Shown piece after piece: positions 9,276 through 21,639 of a DNA stretch of 64,000 bases. The position numbers were made by a program, and so were the translations under genes. How positions within the stretch are numbered: position 1 is the stretch's first letter; each line of letters begins with the position of its first letter. Location: contig NC_051063.1 of the NCBI RefSeq assembly GCF_004664715.2, positions 70,356,518 through 70,420,517 of the forward strand, given 5' to 3'. The notes under the pieces are model-generated. The model saw nothing but the letters and a program-made list of their open reading frames with translations, did no database searches and had not been told where the DNA came from. The stretch is from Peromyscus leucopus (lineage: Eukaryota; Chordata; Mammalia; Rodentia; Cricetidae).

Positions 9276-12072
9276 ATTATGGAAATCAGCGCAGAGGTTC
9301 AAGCAGGAACTCAAAAAAGAAACCATGAAGGAACATTGCTTGTTGGCTTGCCCTTAGACCTATGCTTAGCTAGCTTTCTTTTACAACCGAGGATCACCTA
9401 CCCAGGGAATGATGCTGCCCGTAGTGGGCTGACACCTTCCACATTGACTAATAATCAAGGCAATCACTATAGACAGCCCATAGACCAATATGATCTATGC
9501 AATTCTTCAGTAGAGATTCTCTTCTCAGGAGACTCTAGATTATTCCAAGTTGACAGTTAAAATTAATCAGGGCACAGACTTATACACAATCTTGCAGGCC
9601 ACAAATCTTGGAATATGAAGCCCACACTTGTTTATGGCAGAATGCTTGATTGGTTATAGAAAAGAATATTCTTTTATTTTTAGGGGCTCAGGAAGGTTCA
9701 TTATGAAGCCTTCCAAAAGGCAAAGGTGCCAGGAGAGGCTGGGCCTGGATTCCATTAGCTTTGCTTGTTTACAGAGAGTGGTCAGTACCACTGGAGTTGT
9801 AAATCTGTTTCCTGGTGCTTGCAATCCTTGTCCCTGGGGAAATCTCCCTGATCTCTGCCCTCCAAACTCCTTCCCCTGATTCCTTTCTCAAGGCTATGAG
9901 GCTATGATAGACATGGTCCCTAGGTATTCTGCCATCTTTGTCTGACACTGTTGGCTTCCCACTTGGACTCTGAACTCTTTCATCACTGACCTTGTGACTT
10001 TTGATTGTCATTGAGCAGGACCAGGTGCTAAGTGCAAGCTGCCAGGTTTCAAAATGATCTCATGAGCACCAAGTTAGTGTCCTGCTCATCACCACACACA
10101 AGTTCATTGTTCTTGACTCTCTGGCCTATTTGATAGGCAGAAGATACTTCAGTGCTCCATGCATGGAAGAAGATGTGGTCCAGCATGGTGGACAGAAGCT
10201 GCTCCAATCACAGTGAGAAACACCTACAGCAAAAAGCATCCTCTGTACTTCATATTTAGGGTAGTGGCCAAAGGCCATTAGCTCAGTCACCAGGTTGTCT
10301 GGTCTACAATATGACTTGCACCCAAACCATCTGCAAGGAACTCATTATGAACACAAGCACCTGGACCCTAGCCTGAATCAGCATCACGTGTCTGTCATGG
10401 TGGTGAGAGCTTGTTATCTAGCTCCTTAAGTAATTAAACATACATCAGCAGTTGCGAGCTGTGGACTGAACAGTCCATGTAGTACCCAGAATCCCAGTGT
10501 GACCTGAGAACAACTTTCATGCATTTTTTGGTGGGCATGCATCACCTGTGCTAGCATTAGATACTTTTTCTTCCATTGATCTTAATATCCCTTTTGCATA
10601 AATTTATTTAAGAAGGAAATGGTTCTTGTGTGTTGGAAAAACAGAAGACCAGGATCTCTTGACATAAATGCTAGAAAAATAAATTAGAGGAAAGCTAAAC
10701 AATGTTACTAAATGCTGGCCAGATTATTGTGTCTACTGGTGTCCAGAGCCCTTTGTGAAAAAGAGTGGGTGGCCTGTGTCTGGGGAGGTCTTCGGCATGG
10801 TATGCCAAATGGACTCTGTCCTAATTAGAAGGCTGTCAGGGAACTGAAAGGAAGTAACTTGTTCCCCTCCTTCACCTTAGGGTTTGGGCTCTGTACTGCT
10901 TAAGAGCATCTTGCAGCCAGCTAGCCAGGTGGGTCTGGCACTCTAAGGCAAGCTGACAAGACTGAGTCCCAGGATTTTTCAGATATGTTCCAAGGTTGAC
11001 TCACTGAGATCAAAGGACAGGACCAGAGTCTGCCATTGATGAGAGCATCATCATGGCCAACTGCTTGGGTTGAATCCAAAGGCTGGAGGGACCTCAGCTC
11101 TAGACTCTAGAATATGTGGACATGCAGGAAGCTGGCCTAGACATATGGAGGCTTGGTACCCTTGTCAGAGGTGAGGATGCTGCAAAAACAATGCTGACAC
11201 AGATACATCATCCCACCAAGGAGCATTGACCTTGTGTTCCCGGATGCTGTACTGCTTACCCACATAGGGGTAATTTTCAGACATGTCACGTAACAGACTG
11301 AGAACACCTTCCCTCTCTTTCACATCCACTTGACACATTTGTTCAGCATATGATAGGTCCAAGGTACTGTGTCCAAGAGCTCAGAGGGCAGAAAGCCAGT
11401 TTCTCTTAGCACCCTACGGCCAGGTCACACTAGTGTGCCAATGCATTGAGCACATGGTGGGAAAGAGAACTTTAGTGCTTAAAGAACCAGAACAAGGCTC
11501 TTGTGTGAGCCTCATATGGGATCGGTCATGCTATGAGGATGCTTGATGACATCCATTGAGACAGAGAACTTGACTGTCTGTGAAAATGGGGCGGGGTGGG
11601 GGGGGCAGTATTGATTATCTCCATTGAGGCTAGGAGAGGTCAAAGCTAGCATGTGACAGTCATGACCAGACTCCATCTGGTGAGATAGGTAGAAGGAAAG
11701 CCAACATTGTAGGTGAGTCAAGAGATAGAGCACAGGGCCAGCATCCTAGGTTATTGCCCCCCTCCTTGGGCTGAGCAGGAAGAAGGCTCTGGAGCCCTGG
11801 GTGGCTGTTCTTAGAGCTCTCTGCCGGACCCTGTCTCCTGTGAAGTCCTTACCACCACTCTTCCTCCAAGCCCACTTATCCATGCAGCAGCTGATGTGGC
11901 AACAGGAGGGGGTGGGGAGTATGGGACAGATGGGAGACCTGCGACCTGCATAGCAGAGGGGACATTGCAGGAGAGGGAGGGGAAAAGCTCAAAGGGTGGG
12001 GCTTGGTGACCACAGCAGCTCTGATCAGAGGTAACAGGAGTAAGGAAGATGGAAGGCTTGTGTTCTCCCCTC

Positions 12073-12074
<2 letters not shown>
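9276..12074. other. Mostly unique intron
   Basis: About 2.8 kb with no SINE or L1 that I recognise and no supported gene. It contains a short G-rich run near 11587-11606 (listed in findings). Confidence 0.45.
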
Positions 12075-12125
<51 letters not shown>

Positions 12126-12258
12126 TGTCTGTCTGTCTGTCTGTCTGCCTGCCTGCCTGCCTGCCTATGTGCCTGTCTGTGTATGTGTATGTCTGTGTAT
12201 GTGTCTGTGTCTGTATGTCTGTGTGTGTGTCTATGTGTGTCCGTGTCTGTCTGTCTTT
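12075..12258. repeat. (GT)25(CTGT)n(CTGC)n microsatellite grading into degenerate TGTC
   Basis: Pure GT at 12075-12124, CTGT tetramers to about 12147, CTGC/TGCC tetramers to about 12166, then mixed TGTCTG/TATGTG to 12258. Both strands are stop-poor, which creates spurious frames. Confidence 0.95.
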
Positions 12259-12264
12259 GCACAA

Positions 12265-12555
12265 GTGCTCACAATACACATAGAAGTCAGAGATCTGCCT
12301 CAGATGCTATGCCTCAGGAGCCATGCACCTTATCTTTTGAGACAGGGTCTCCCCATGGCCTGGAACTTGCCTAGTAGGCTCAAGGGCCAGTGAAACCCCA
12401 GAGATCTGCCTGCTTCCACTTCCCCAGCACCAAGATTACGAGTGTACGCCTCTATACCCAACTTTTTTTTTCCTCATGTGGGTTCTGGGACTTGAACTCA
12501 GGTCCTCATGCTTGTAGGGCAAGCACTTTAATGATGGAGCTGTCTCCCCAGCCCT
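12265..12555 (-). mobile_element. B4-family SINE
   Basis: Antisense order: AAGTCAGAGATCTGCCTCAG, TTTTGAGACAGGGTCTCC, GGCCTGGAACTTGCCTAGTAGGCT, AGAGATCTGCCTGCTTCCACTTCCC, GGTTCTGGGACTTGAACTCAGGTCCTCATGC, ending CTGTCTCCCCAGCCC. The microsatellite at 12075 lies at its A-rich tail end. Confidence 0.85.
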
Positions 12556-15006
12556 GAGGGTCTGGATTTGAGCTAACTGCCAGTGGTGCGAGCTCCAGCA
12601 AGGGTTGATTGCCTGTGGCTCACTGTTCTGCTCTGTGTAGAACAGATGAACAGATCCTACCTAGACAGTATCGTTGCCCACCTGGATGAGATGATATATA
12701 TGGGTACATCAGTACAACATTGCTTTTTACAACACCACCAACACACCCAGACCACCAGAAAAAGTCCCGAGGAGATGAGTTCGGAGGGACACTCCAGCAA
12801 GAACTTTTCCAACCAGTTGTGACAATGCCAGATAAACTGAGTCTCCCTGTGAGGAATGTCAGGTGACTGCCGTTGTCCTTTGGGCTAAATTCCTCTCTGC
12901 TTTCTTTAAGGAGGGCCACCTTCTAGGCTTGGCTGACCCTAGGAAATGTGTGGGACTCAAGATGAGTGTTCTCTCCATGTGGCTCTGATTTATGCTGATA
13001 TAGTCAAGCTGAAGAATATAAATTGCATGATTTCCACAGAAATCAATGTGACAATGTCTTTGCTCCCCACCCCGTGGTTCTCATGAGCAGTAATCTTGAG
13101 GACGCACTGTAAAAGGGGAATTACAGTGTGTGCCAGTGCACAGACACTGCTTGCTTTTAGCTGTTTCAGTTTTTCCATTTTCTTCTTGGGAACAGGGAGG
13201 GGATTGAAATATTTACAAGAACATCGTTGGCCAGCCAGTGGCATATATCGCCTGCTGTCTAATAAACTGGGCCTGTGTCTACACGCTATCCCATAGTAGG
13301 AGGAAAAATGAGAAAGAAACAGAAACTCTGCAAATGTGTGGCTTTTTGATGCTGAGGAAGAAATAACTACATTTGGGTACTTTGGATTTTCATCTAGAAA
13401 TGCCCTGTAGGAACAATCTATATCAGGCAGCCTCACAGCATATGTTTATGCACAGAGACTCTCACTTGATACAGCCTATAGGTTTGACATACATTTTTCT
13501 GGATGGTGGAGACACTAAGAGTTGTGGGGGGCAGAAGGCACTTCTGAAGTTTGCTAACATGTGAGTGCCACCCTTGATAACAGTGATCTGAATTCATGTT
13601 TTTCCAGGAGCGCTTCCCCTTTGAATAAGGAGTTATGCAAATATTTGGCTTATGGTGGATGCATTTGGATTCTCATCCTGAACTTTATAACAATTGCACA
13701 CTGAAACAGGCGACTCTGGCAGGAGCCCCTCATAAACGGAGCCTTCTTTAACATATTTTAAAAGCAAATAATTTCAGTCTTGCGGTCGGCTGCAGACATC
13801 ATCTGTGCTTTAGCCAGGATATTATTTGAGAACTGCAAAGCTTGCTAGGTATGACATCCGTATATAAACCATGTGTTAGAAAGATATAAATTCAGTTTTG
13901 AAATATTTGTTAGATGGCTCTTGGCTTTCAGTCTGTGCCAAACATGTGTTCTGGTGACAGATGGAGTCGTGTGAGCCCTGAATGAAACACTTGGGTGTGT
14001 GTAGACTGTGTCTTCCAGCAGTTGGGTAGGAAAGCCTCTGATTGCAAAGAGTAGTGTTCCTCACTGAGCATAATAGCACACCCCCACACCTCAAATATAT
14101 GTCACCAGGTCATTTGCTCTTGGATTCCATGTCATAGAAAAGATGTCTGTCTGCACTGTGAATTGATGGAAGCTGACGCTGTTTGAGGCAGTCTCCTGTT
14201 AACTTTACATTTTAAAATTAGAACATTTTCCTGAGTGGAGGTTTCTGCCTTGTGGGCCATAACAGAGGGTATCATGAGAACAGCAAACATGGGCACATAT
14301 ATATCCATATACATGGATAAAATGGATAAATGAAGTGCAAGGTGCATAGGCTGGCCTAATGCTAAAAATTAGTCATTGTTTTTCCAAAGTTCAGGTTTAA
14401 CTGGGACCCCATGTTTTTATTCTCTGAATCTGGTGACTAGACTTGGATCCATCTTCACTGTTTACTCACAAACAGAATGACTGTCACAGCACGCCCCTCA
14501 GAGATGAGGGAATAGAGAGATTGGAAGTGTCTGTGGGACAGAGGCAGAAGAAATCAGCCCAGCTGTCTTGTAGACCACAAGGAACATTCTATTAGAACAG
14601 AGCTTGAAGGTAGATGGAACACTGCTCTTCACCCTCTGACTGGTCTCTGCTCTCAATACATACCCATCTCCTTCATTGCCCCTCTTATAGGCAGAGAGGA
14701 GACGTAAGGGGGGCAGTGTAAAAAGGGAGTCCCTTCACAAGGCATCTCTCCATCTAAGAAGCCTTATTCCTCCTCCCCAGGCCCCTGACATCAGCATTCT
14801 CCCTGTAGAAGCTTTGGTGATGTCTCCGCTGTGGTTGGGATGTCCATCTGCTCAGAGTGTGTTTACCCTCTAGTCTCCTCTAATAAATGCTCTGCTCTCC
14901 ACTGGCAGGAGTGGGTAGGATCCGAGGAAGGAACACACAGGGAAGAGGAGAGGCTTCTCCTTACCTCTTTCTGCAATGTTAACTTCAAAACTTTTAAAAT
15001 TACTAT
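12556..15006. other. Unique intron including a repeat-free AT-rich stretch
   Basis: No repeats or genes recognised. The part at 13610-13870 looks undisturbed and carries an octamer-like ATGCAAAT (13634-13641); see findings. Confidence 0.45.
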
Positions 15007-15084
15007 TATTGTTGTTGTTGTGTTTGGGAGAGGGAGAGGGAGGGAGGGAGGGAGGGAGAGGGGGAGAGAGAGAGAGAGAGGAAG
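15007..15084. repeat. (TTG)n and (GGGA)n/(GA)n simple repeats
   Basis: TTGTTGTTGTTG at 15007-15021, then GAGGGA/GGGA units from 15028 and GA units to about 15084. Confidence 0.93.
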
Positions 15085-15255
15085 AACAAACACAATAGAT
15101 GTGTGTGGCACTATATCATGATGTGTATATGGAGGTCAGGGGAGTCTGGTGGTCAGTTCTTTCTTTCCCTCTTTATGTGGGTTCTGGGCATCAAACTAAG
15201 GTTACCAGGCTTTTCTGGCAAGTTCCTTTACCTGCTGATGCATCTTTCAGTCCCA
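15085..15255 (-). mobile_element. RSINE1-type SINE
   Basis: Antisense RSINE1: TATGGAGGTCAGGGGAGTC, GGTCAGTTCTTTC, TTATGTGGGTTCTGGGCATC, AAGGTTACCAGGCTT, TTACCTGCTGATGC, TTTCAGTCCC. Confidence 0.78.
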
Positions 15256-15289
15256 GTGTTAACTTTTTAAACATTGGTTTTACTTTATT

Positions 15290-15500
15290 TGTATATGCAA
15301 GTGTGTTTATGTGTTCATGTGTGTGCAGGTGCAAGTGCACATATTTGGGGAGCTCAGTGAGGATATGTGCACATATATGTGGAGGTCAGAAGTCAGCCTT
15401 GGCTATTCATTCTTCAGAACCCATTCACCTTTTTGAGACAAGGTCTCTCACTGATACCTGGGGCACAATGATTGGGCCAAACCCAGCAAAGGAAGCACTT
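15290..15500 (-). mobile_element. B4-family SINE, partial
   Basis: GTGTGCAGGTGCAAGTGCACAT, TGTGGAGGTCAGAAGTCAGCCTTGG, CATTCTTCAGAACCCATTCACC, TTTTTGAGACAAGGTCTCTCACTG; the tRNA-like head is missing or degraded. Confidence 0.78.
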
Positions 15501-18500
15501 CTAGCCACACATGATCCTTCTAGCTCCATTGCCAGCACTAGTGAAGGATAGCCATGGAAGATTTTACCTTCTTTTGTGGTTCCAGTAGTGTATCCTAATA
15601 ATAGTCAACAAGCACTCATTGTTTCTATAATTTTTGCTCATGGAAATATATGATGTCAGAGGCTGAGAGAAGAGAAGAGTGAGTGAGCTTGAGGTATTGG
15701 CAGCTACCCTGTCCCAGGGAAGGGAGTCAGGCTGGCATATCAGTGTGCATTTATGGAGAATGGAGGATGCATTTGGAGCAACCAGTGCATTATTACCGTG
15801 GACTTTAAACCAAGGCATTCATTCCCAATTCTTTGGTCTCTGTGATCTAACCAGACACCTGTAGCTAGCCTAGCATGGGGCTGACACTGTCTTCTTTGGC
15901 AATAGATCAAAATAAGACTGGATATTAAGATAGAGAGAAAAATCTTCAAAAGCTTAAAGTTTTAAAGCTTCTAAATTGAGAAATTTGCACTTTAAAAACT
16001 AAAGCAAAGCAAGGATTTGGAGATACCTGCTGTTTAATTTTAAAACTGAGAACATGACAATGTCAGTCAACACTATTAAAAATGTTTCTTCCTCAACCCG
16101 TATGCCTAACAGATACTTGCCAAGTTGAATGCATTAGAAGTTTTCTGAACTCAGGACTTGAATTCTCTGTTGTAATAGTTTGAGTTGTTCTATTTGACTG
16201 TCTAAATTAGGGTTTCAAAGTTAATAGAATCAGCAGCTAGAAAACAAAAATCACTTGACACACATGTCCAGACTGCCTCATCCTTATCTGTGGTCATCAG
16301 GACGTGTGTGCCCTAACCCAGTCACCCTTACTGTTTCAAGCCTCCTCCTTGCCCCACCCCCGCATTGGTTTCCCTGCCCATTCCCAAGTCACCCCAAGCA
16401 AACCAAGGGAATCTTTAGAAGTAACTTTCACAGGTGGCAGGGGAGGGAGGGAAGTATCTCTTCCACTCCCTTTTCCAATTCAAAAGCTGTTCCCCCACAG
16501 GAATGTATGGGACGTGGCTCTAAAACTATTATTTATGTTGAAACTCAGAGCCCATTTTTCTCATTAAGAAAAAGAAGTATTCTAAACAGTGTCAAAAGAC
16601 TCAACTACATCATGAGTTAATAAGCATTTGAGGGCTGGCTGGCCTTCAGGAACTCAAGGAGTCTCTAGAACATGAACTTGAAATGCCTGTAATGAACCCA
16701 TGCTCTCTGACTTTTGGAGTACTCGCTGGGGCGTAGCCCTCCCTTGGCCAGCATAGCAGGTGGACCTTCTTGAACAGAGAAAGCAAGATCTGGCTCCTGT
16801 GATGATGGTTTCTATTATGGCCCCTTACTTGCCTGCTCTGATCTTAATTTGGCTCCTCAAGGAAGTCTTCCTGCTGGGTAGATAATGAGCCAAATGTTTT
16901 AGATGAGGACTGTGGTTGACACAGCACTTCTTCCTCATTAAAAATAAGTAAATTGGAATTTGGGCTCATAAATAAGGCTCATGTGGATTGTGTCCTGTGC
17001 ATCATCCTGAAAAGGAGTAAATACTGCCATCACCTGTCAGAGTGGTGAAGTGGAGGGTCAAACTATGGACCCTGAACCCCTCATCCCACACCTACAACAT
17101 CACCATCAACAACCCGGCTATGAACAGTTTGATTTTGTTCCATATTGTTGCTCGTCTATACCTGGGAATAGAGCAGGGGGCTTGACAGTGAAAACCTCTA
17201 CCCTTGGGTATGCCTTGTTGTGATGAAATGTGAGGTGGGAGAGACTGGCAAACAGCTAAATAGATAAGGTAAGTTTGTATCATGATAAGCGAATGAAGGA
17301 ATCAAACAGGATGAAGGGCTAAAGAGAAACAGATTGAGAGGAAGTGTGCCTCAGCATGGCAGCCACTCTGTGGAGTACCCTTTGAGCTGAGACTTGGAAA
17401 AGGTTTATGGAGAGAACAGAGACTTCTCCACAAAGGGAAGGAGACATGCAGTGGCCCTGAGGGAAGACCTGGTGGGTATCAGAAGGGTCCAAGACAGTGG
17501 TCATGGTGGTGACAGCAGAGTAAACAAAGTGGAGCCTGATGGAGGTGAACTTGCTGCCCTCGGCAAGGGGGTGGAACTTCATTTCTATTCAGTGTTTTCT
17601 AGCCGGCATGGTCAGCACAGCCATTGCTCTACTGATCGTCATCAGTACGCTTTCGCTGTTTTTATAATCTGTGCTCAACACTGCATTTGTATCCCAGGAG
17701 GAGTTGGCATCTGTTTTTTTCTCCAAGCTTCAGACACTTCGCTGCTGGGTGGGAAATGTTTCTAGTGTGAGTCAGCTTTGCTCCACTTCTGTCCCCACAC
17801 TCAGAATTCAAACTCTACCTGGAAGGCCCGCCATGACCTGGACTTCTCTCCCTCCTGTGCCCACGGCTCACCCCATTTTAACCACACTGATTGCCTCTCT
17901 TTCTGTTCCAAGAACACAATTATCTCCTACTGCCTATTCTCCTGCAAATCCTGCCAGGCATTTTTTTTCTCTTATTCAATATCTTCCTCTCTTAAGATTA
18001 GAGGGAGAGCCTGGATGTGCTGAGAGCAAGTTCTAGGCGTGGCCAGCTACTCTGTCGCAGTCCTTAGTGCTGGGCTCTCGTATGTCAGGGTTAGCATCAC
18101 AGAGAATGAAAGTCCATTTGGACCAGTGAATGCTTCATCCGGTGAATTTTAAACCAGGCAATGGCAGCGTTCAGTTAAGAAGTACTAGAGGTTTTCGAAA
18201 TCAAAAAGAGAACAAGAGCCAAATGCTCAACTGGTATTGTTGACTCCATAAAACAAAGAGTGTGTCAAAGAGGCCGCCCACTCAGATAGCTTAGGAGGAA
18301 GTGGTGGACAGTGGTGGTGTTTACCTGACTAAAGGATGGAGATAAAACCCTTCTTATTTTTAAATTTGTTGGACAGGAGGCAGGGATGCTGAGAAGACTG
18401 AAGTCAGCATGCTCAAGAGATAGTTCAGGTGAGATGGATGGATAGGAAGAGTACTGATTTGGAAGCCATCAGCTTCCGAAGTATGAGGTCTCCATGGAGC

Positions 18501-18560
18501 AGTAGGATGGTCAGGAAAAGGAGGCAGGCTAGAGGAGACGGCTCGGTTGGTAGCCATGTG
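15501..18560. other. Mostly unique intron
   Basis: No rodent SINE or L1 recognised. The part at 17790-17990 could be an old mammal-wide repeat but I cannot support the call. Open frames of up to about 120 codons overlap on both strands and show no recognisable domain. Confidence 0.4.
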
Positions 18561-18562
18561 TG

Positions 18563-18803
18563 GTGGTTTGAATGAGAATGTCCCTCACAGGCTCATTATT
18601 TGAGTACTCAGACCCCAGTTGGTGGCGCTGTTTGCGGAACCTTAGGAGATAGATCCTTGCTGGAAGAAGTACATAAATTGGAGCATTTTGAGCCTCTCCC
18701 CACTTTCTGCTCCCTCTCCCTGCTCCCTGTGTGCAGATGAAATATGCTCACCCAGCTTGCCACTCTTGTTGCCATGAGTTCTTTCTTCTTGGTCATAGTG
18801 GGC
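18563..18803 (+). mobile_element. Old rodent LTR/MaLR-like repeat, split by a B1
   Basis: TGGTTTGAATGAGAATGTCCC, CCCCAGTTGGTGGCGCTGTTTG, CTTGCTGGAAGAAGTAC, CCCAGCTTGCCACTC and TTGGTCATAGTG are recognisable in rodent repeats that end GTGTTTTGTCACAGCA. The end appears after the B1, at 18964-18990. A related copy lies at 60535-60845. Confidence 0.55.
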
Positions 18804-18963
18804 TTTTTTTTTTTTTTTTTTTTTGATACAGGGTTTTTCTGTGTAGCTTTGGAGCTTCCTGGATCTCACTCTGTATCCCAAGCTGGCCTCAAACTCACAG
18901 AGATCCACCTGCCTCTACCTCGCGAATACTGCGATTAAAAGCATGCGCCACCACCGCCCGGCT
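18804..18963 (-). mobile_element. B1 SINE with target-site duplication
   Basis: Antisense B1 with a 21-T tail, GATACAGGGTTTTTCTGTGTAG, CTCAAACTCACAGAGATCC, GCGATTAAAAGCATGCGCC and CCACCGCCCGGCT. Flanking direct repeats GGTCATAGTG (18791-18800) and GGCCATAGTG (18964-18973) differ by one base. Confidence 0.93.
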
Positions 18964-18995
18964 GGCCATAGTGTTTTGTCACAGCAGCTACTATA

Positions 18996-19300
18996 GCACA
19001 CAAGCAATGAGGACCTGGTTCCAATACCTAGCACCTACATGAAAAAGCCAGGGTGAGAGCACACTTGTAGTCCCAGCACTGGAGAGGCCTACAACCTCAG
19101 TCAGACCCCTGTGGCTCTTCAACAGTCAGGCTCACTGATTCACTGAGCCCCAGGACAGTAAAAGACCCTATGTCAAAAAGCAAGATGACTCCCAAGGAAT
19201 GACATCCACAGTTAACCTAAGATCTCCATACAAATGTTCACATATGCACATGCATCTTCCTGCACAAGCATGCACACATGCATACACATACACATACTCA
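18996..19300 (+). mobile_element. B4-family SINE
   Basis: CAATGAGGACCTGGTTCC, TGAAAAAGCCAGGGTGAGAGC, TTGTAGTCCCAGCACTGGAGAGG, AAAAGACCCTATGTCAAAAAGCAAG, then a CACATGCA-rich tail. Confidence 0.78.
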
Positions 19301-19403
19301 TCATATTTTTAAGAGTAGAAGGCAAGATGCAGTCAGAGAAGAAAGAAATCCAGCATCATCAAGCCTTCCTGAATCAGGTATTGGTTTGGCAAAGGTGGTG
19401 TAA

Positions 19404-19796
19404 GATGCCAGATGATGGAGCAAGGATGTTAAGGCACACCCCCAGATGGACCAGGAATGTTGGGGAGCACTCTTAGTTAGAAGGATGGTGTTGTAGGCCA
19501 CTCTTAGATGGAGCAAGAATGTTAGAATGTACTCTTAGTTGGAAGGAGGATGTTATGGACCACTCTTAGATGAGGCAAGGATGTTAGGGGCATTCTTAGT
19601 TGGAGGAAGAATGTCAAGGAGCACTTTTAGGTGAAGCAAGGATGTAAGGGAGCACTCTTAGTTGGAGGAAGGATGTTAGGGAGCATCCTCAGATGGAGTG
19701 ACGATGTTAAGGAGTATTCTTAGATTAAGCAAGGATGTTAGGGAGCATCCTCAGATGGAGTGACGATGTTAAGGAGCATTCTTAGATAGAGATAGA
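19404..19796 (+). repeat. 31-32-bp minisatellite, about 12 units
   Basis: Units resemble GAGCACTCTTAGTTGGAGG followed by AAGGATGTTAGG. Two unit types (TTAGATGGAGCAAGG and TTAGTTGGAGGAAGG) tend to alternate, giving a ~62-bp higher-order period. The last units (GCATCCTCAGATGGAGTGAC) recur almost identically 62 bp apart. Confidence 0.93.
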
Positions 19797-19862
19797 GCTT
19801 CTTGTAGCTGCACAGTATCTTTGTCATTGCTGCTTAATCTGTTTAATGGAGCCATCTTAGCC

Positions 19863-20069
19863 TGTGGGTCTCGACCCCTTGAGGGATCGAACAATCCTTT
19901 CACAGGAGTATCCTAAGACCATCAGAAAACACAGATATCTGCATTATGATTCATAACAGTAGCAAAATTGCAGTATGAAGTAGCAAAGAAAATGATTTTA
20001 TGGTTGGAGGTCACCACAACATGAGAAACTGTATTAAAGGGTCACAGCATTAGGAAGGTTGAGAACTTC
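19863..20069 (-). mobile_element. URR1-type hAT DNA transposon
   Basis: Antisense copy: GTGGGTCTCGACCCCTTGAGG, TATCTGCATTATGATTCATAAC, TTTTATGGTTGGAGGTCACC, GGTCACAGCATTAGGAAGGTTGAGAAC. Confidence 0.83.
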
Positions 20070-21129
20070 TAATTTAATGCCTTACACTGGAGTGCACTAG
20101 ATTCTATACATGCCTACTCATATCCTTTTGCTATTAATGTCCAAAAATCATTTCTAGGCTATAAATGTTGATGCTTAGTTCCATTTCTCCCTCTGTGTTA
20201 TTTCTTATAAACTAAGTTTGGAAGAATTCTGACATTCCTTGTTCTGTCCTGCCCCCACCCCCGAAAAGAACCGTTTCAAGTGAACAGCTTCTCTCAAGGG
20301 ACAATGTGATAATGACATTTGAAATGCAAACAGCTCTGATTTTGCAGTTAACTCTGATATTCATTACTAGGCAACCATGAGAAAAACCTGTACAAACCTC
20401 TAGTCCCACAGTTTGTCAAATGGGGCTTATATGAGCCTCCACTGCCCAGCCAAAGCTGGAAAGTTAGAAGTTAATGGTGTAAATTATCTTCCTCCTCACA
20501 CATGGGGGACCTATGTGGTATGGCAACCTCCATTCATGATTAGTGGAGGCAATGTGGGTTTGGGGCATGAATCTACCTGAAACCTTTATGGGAAGCTATA
20601 GCTAGCTTTCTCTGAATTTCAACTTGACATCCAAAGCATCTCTACAGAGCTGTAATTGTTCCACAGAACTTGATTGCTCTTGTATCTAAATGGGCCCTGT
20701 CTTCTTCATGCCCGAGGCTGTGCCTGGTGGTGCCAGGAGAATTGTGGAGCTTGTCATCAGGAGCCCAAATGATAGATGTTTTTCCATTTATTTTTTTCTC
20801 CATAATAAAAATAATATGTGCTGATTATAGAAAAAATCAGATCTGTACAAACATAAAGAAGAGAAGCATAATGAATTCGTAGTTCTCCTGGCTCAGAGAA
20901 AACCAGCATGAGCATTTGGGTTGGCTTCCATCCAAACAATGATCTGAAAAAGTGATCTGCCAAACTGAAGGGCATCCAGGTCCCCTGCCTTCATGACCTC
21001 ACTCTATCTTCTTGCCAGTCCTCTGTGGTGGATGATGGTCTTCAGTCTCAAGTGACTCATAAAGGATTTGAACCTCAAGGATTTCAGATGGCTTCCCCAA
21101 GATCATTTATATGTGGCTTGCATCTCTTC
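20070..21129. other. Unique or very old intronic DNA
   Basis: No young repeat or gene. The segment near 20790-20945 (CATAATAAAAATAATATGTG... pattern) may be an ancient mammal-wide repeat; too diverged to name. Confidence 0.4.
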
Positions 21130-21212
21130 TAGTTTGGTCAGTACTGGGGTTTGAACAGAGGGTCCTTTACATATTAGACAAGCACTCAATCATTGAGCTA
21201 TATCCCCAGGCC
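21130..21212 (-). mobile_element. ID-type SINE
   Basis: AGTACTGGGGTTTGAACAGAGGG, TTAGACAAGCACTCAATC, TTGAGCTATATCCCCAGGCC: antisense ID (tRNA-Ala-related). Confidence 0.8.
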
Positions 21213-21639
21213 AAAGATGCATCCTTTGATTCCACATCATACAGATGTTTCTCAGTCACCTGTGCCTAAATTCTGTATCAGCATCCTTTTGTCATGTGAC
21301 AGTCACACCTTTCTGGTCTTAAAACCAAGTGGCAATTCTCCCTTCTTTACTATCTTGCAGGATAAATAAAAGCCATCAAAACTCGGCCTTCTCTTCAGCC
21401 TCTTGTCTTTCTGTTCCCTAGAGTTCCCTGGAGTCCCTGGAAGGGACTTCCAGTTGCCATGTCTGTGCTCAACTGCAGTCCCAGCATCCTTTCTTCCTTC
21501 TGAATACCTGTCAGTGTTACAGGAGAAATGACCAGCACACATTACACATCTCTGGCTGGGATCCGGAAGCCCAGTGATGTCTGCCTACGTCCAAGCCTTT
21601 GTATACTGAGCTCCTCCAGAATGATACAATTATTCCTGC

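Noticed and set aside
12003..12393. Cys/Val-rich plus frames and Thr/His-rich minus frames
   Set aside because: Produced by the (GT)n(CTGT)n(CTGC)n repeat and part of a B4 SINE.
12990..13436. 148-codon minus-strand frame in non-repetitive DNA
   Set aside because: No recognised family, no flanking gene structure and biased chance amino-acid content; antisense intron of Adam12.
17394..18036. Two overlapping ~120-codon plus frames
   Set aside because: No recognisable domain; possibly an old mammal-wide repeat near 17790-17990, which I could not confirm.
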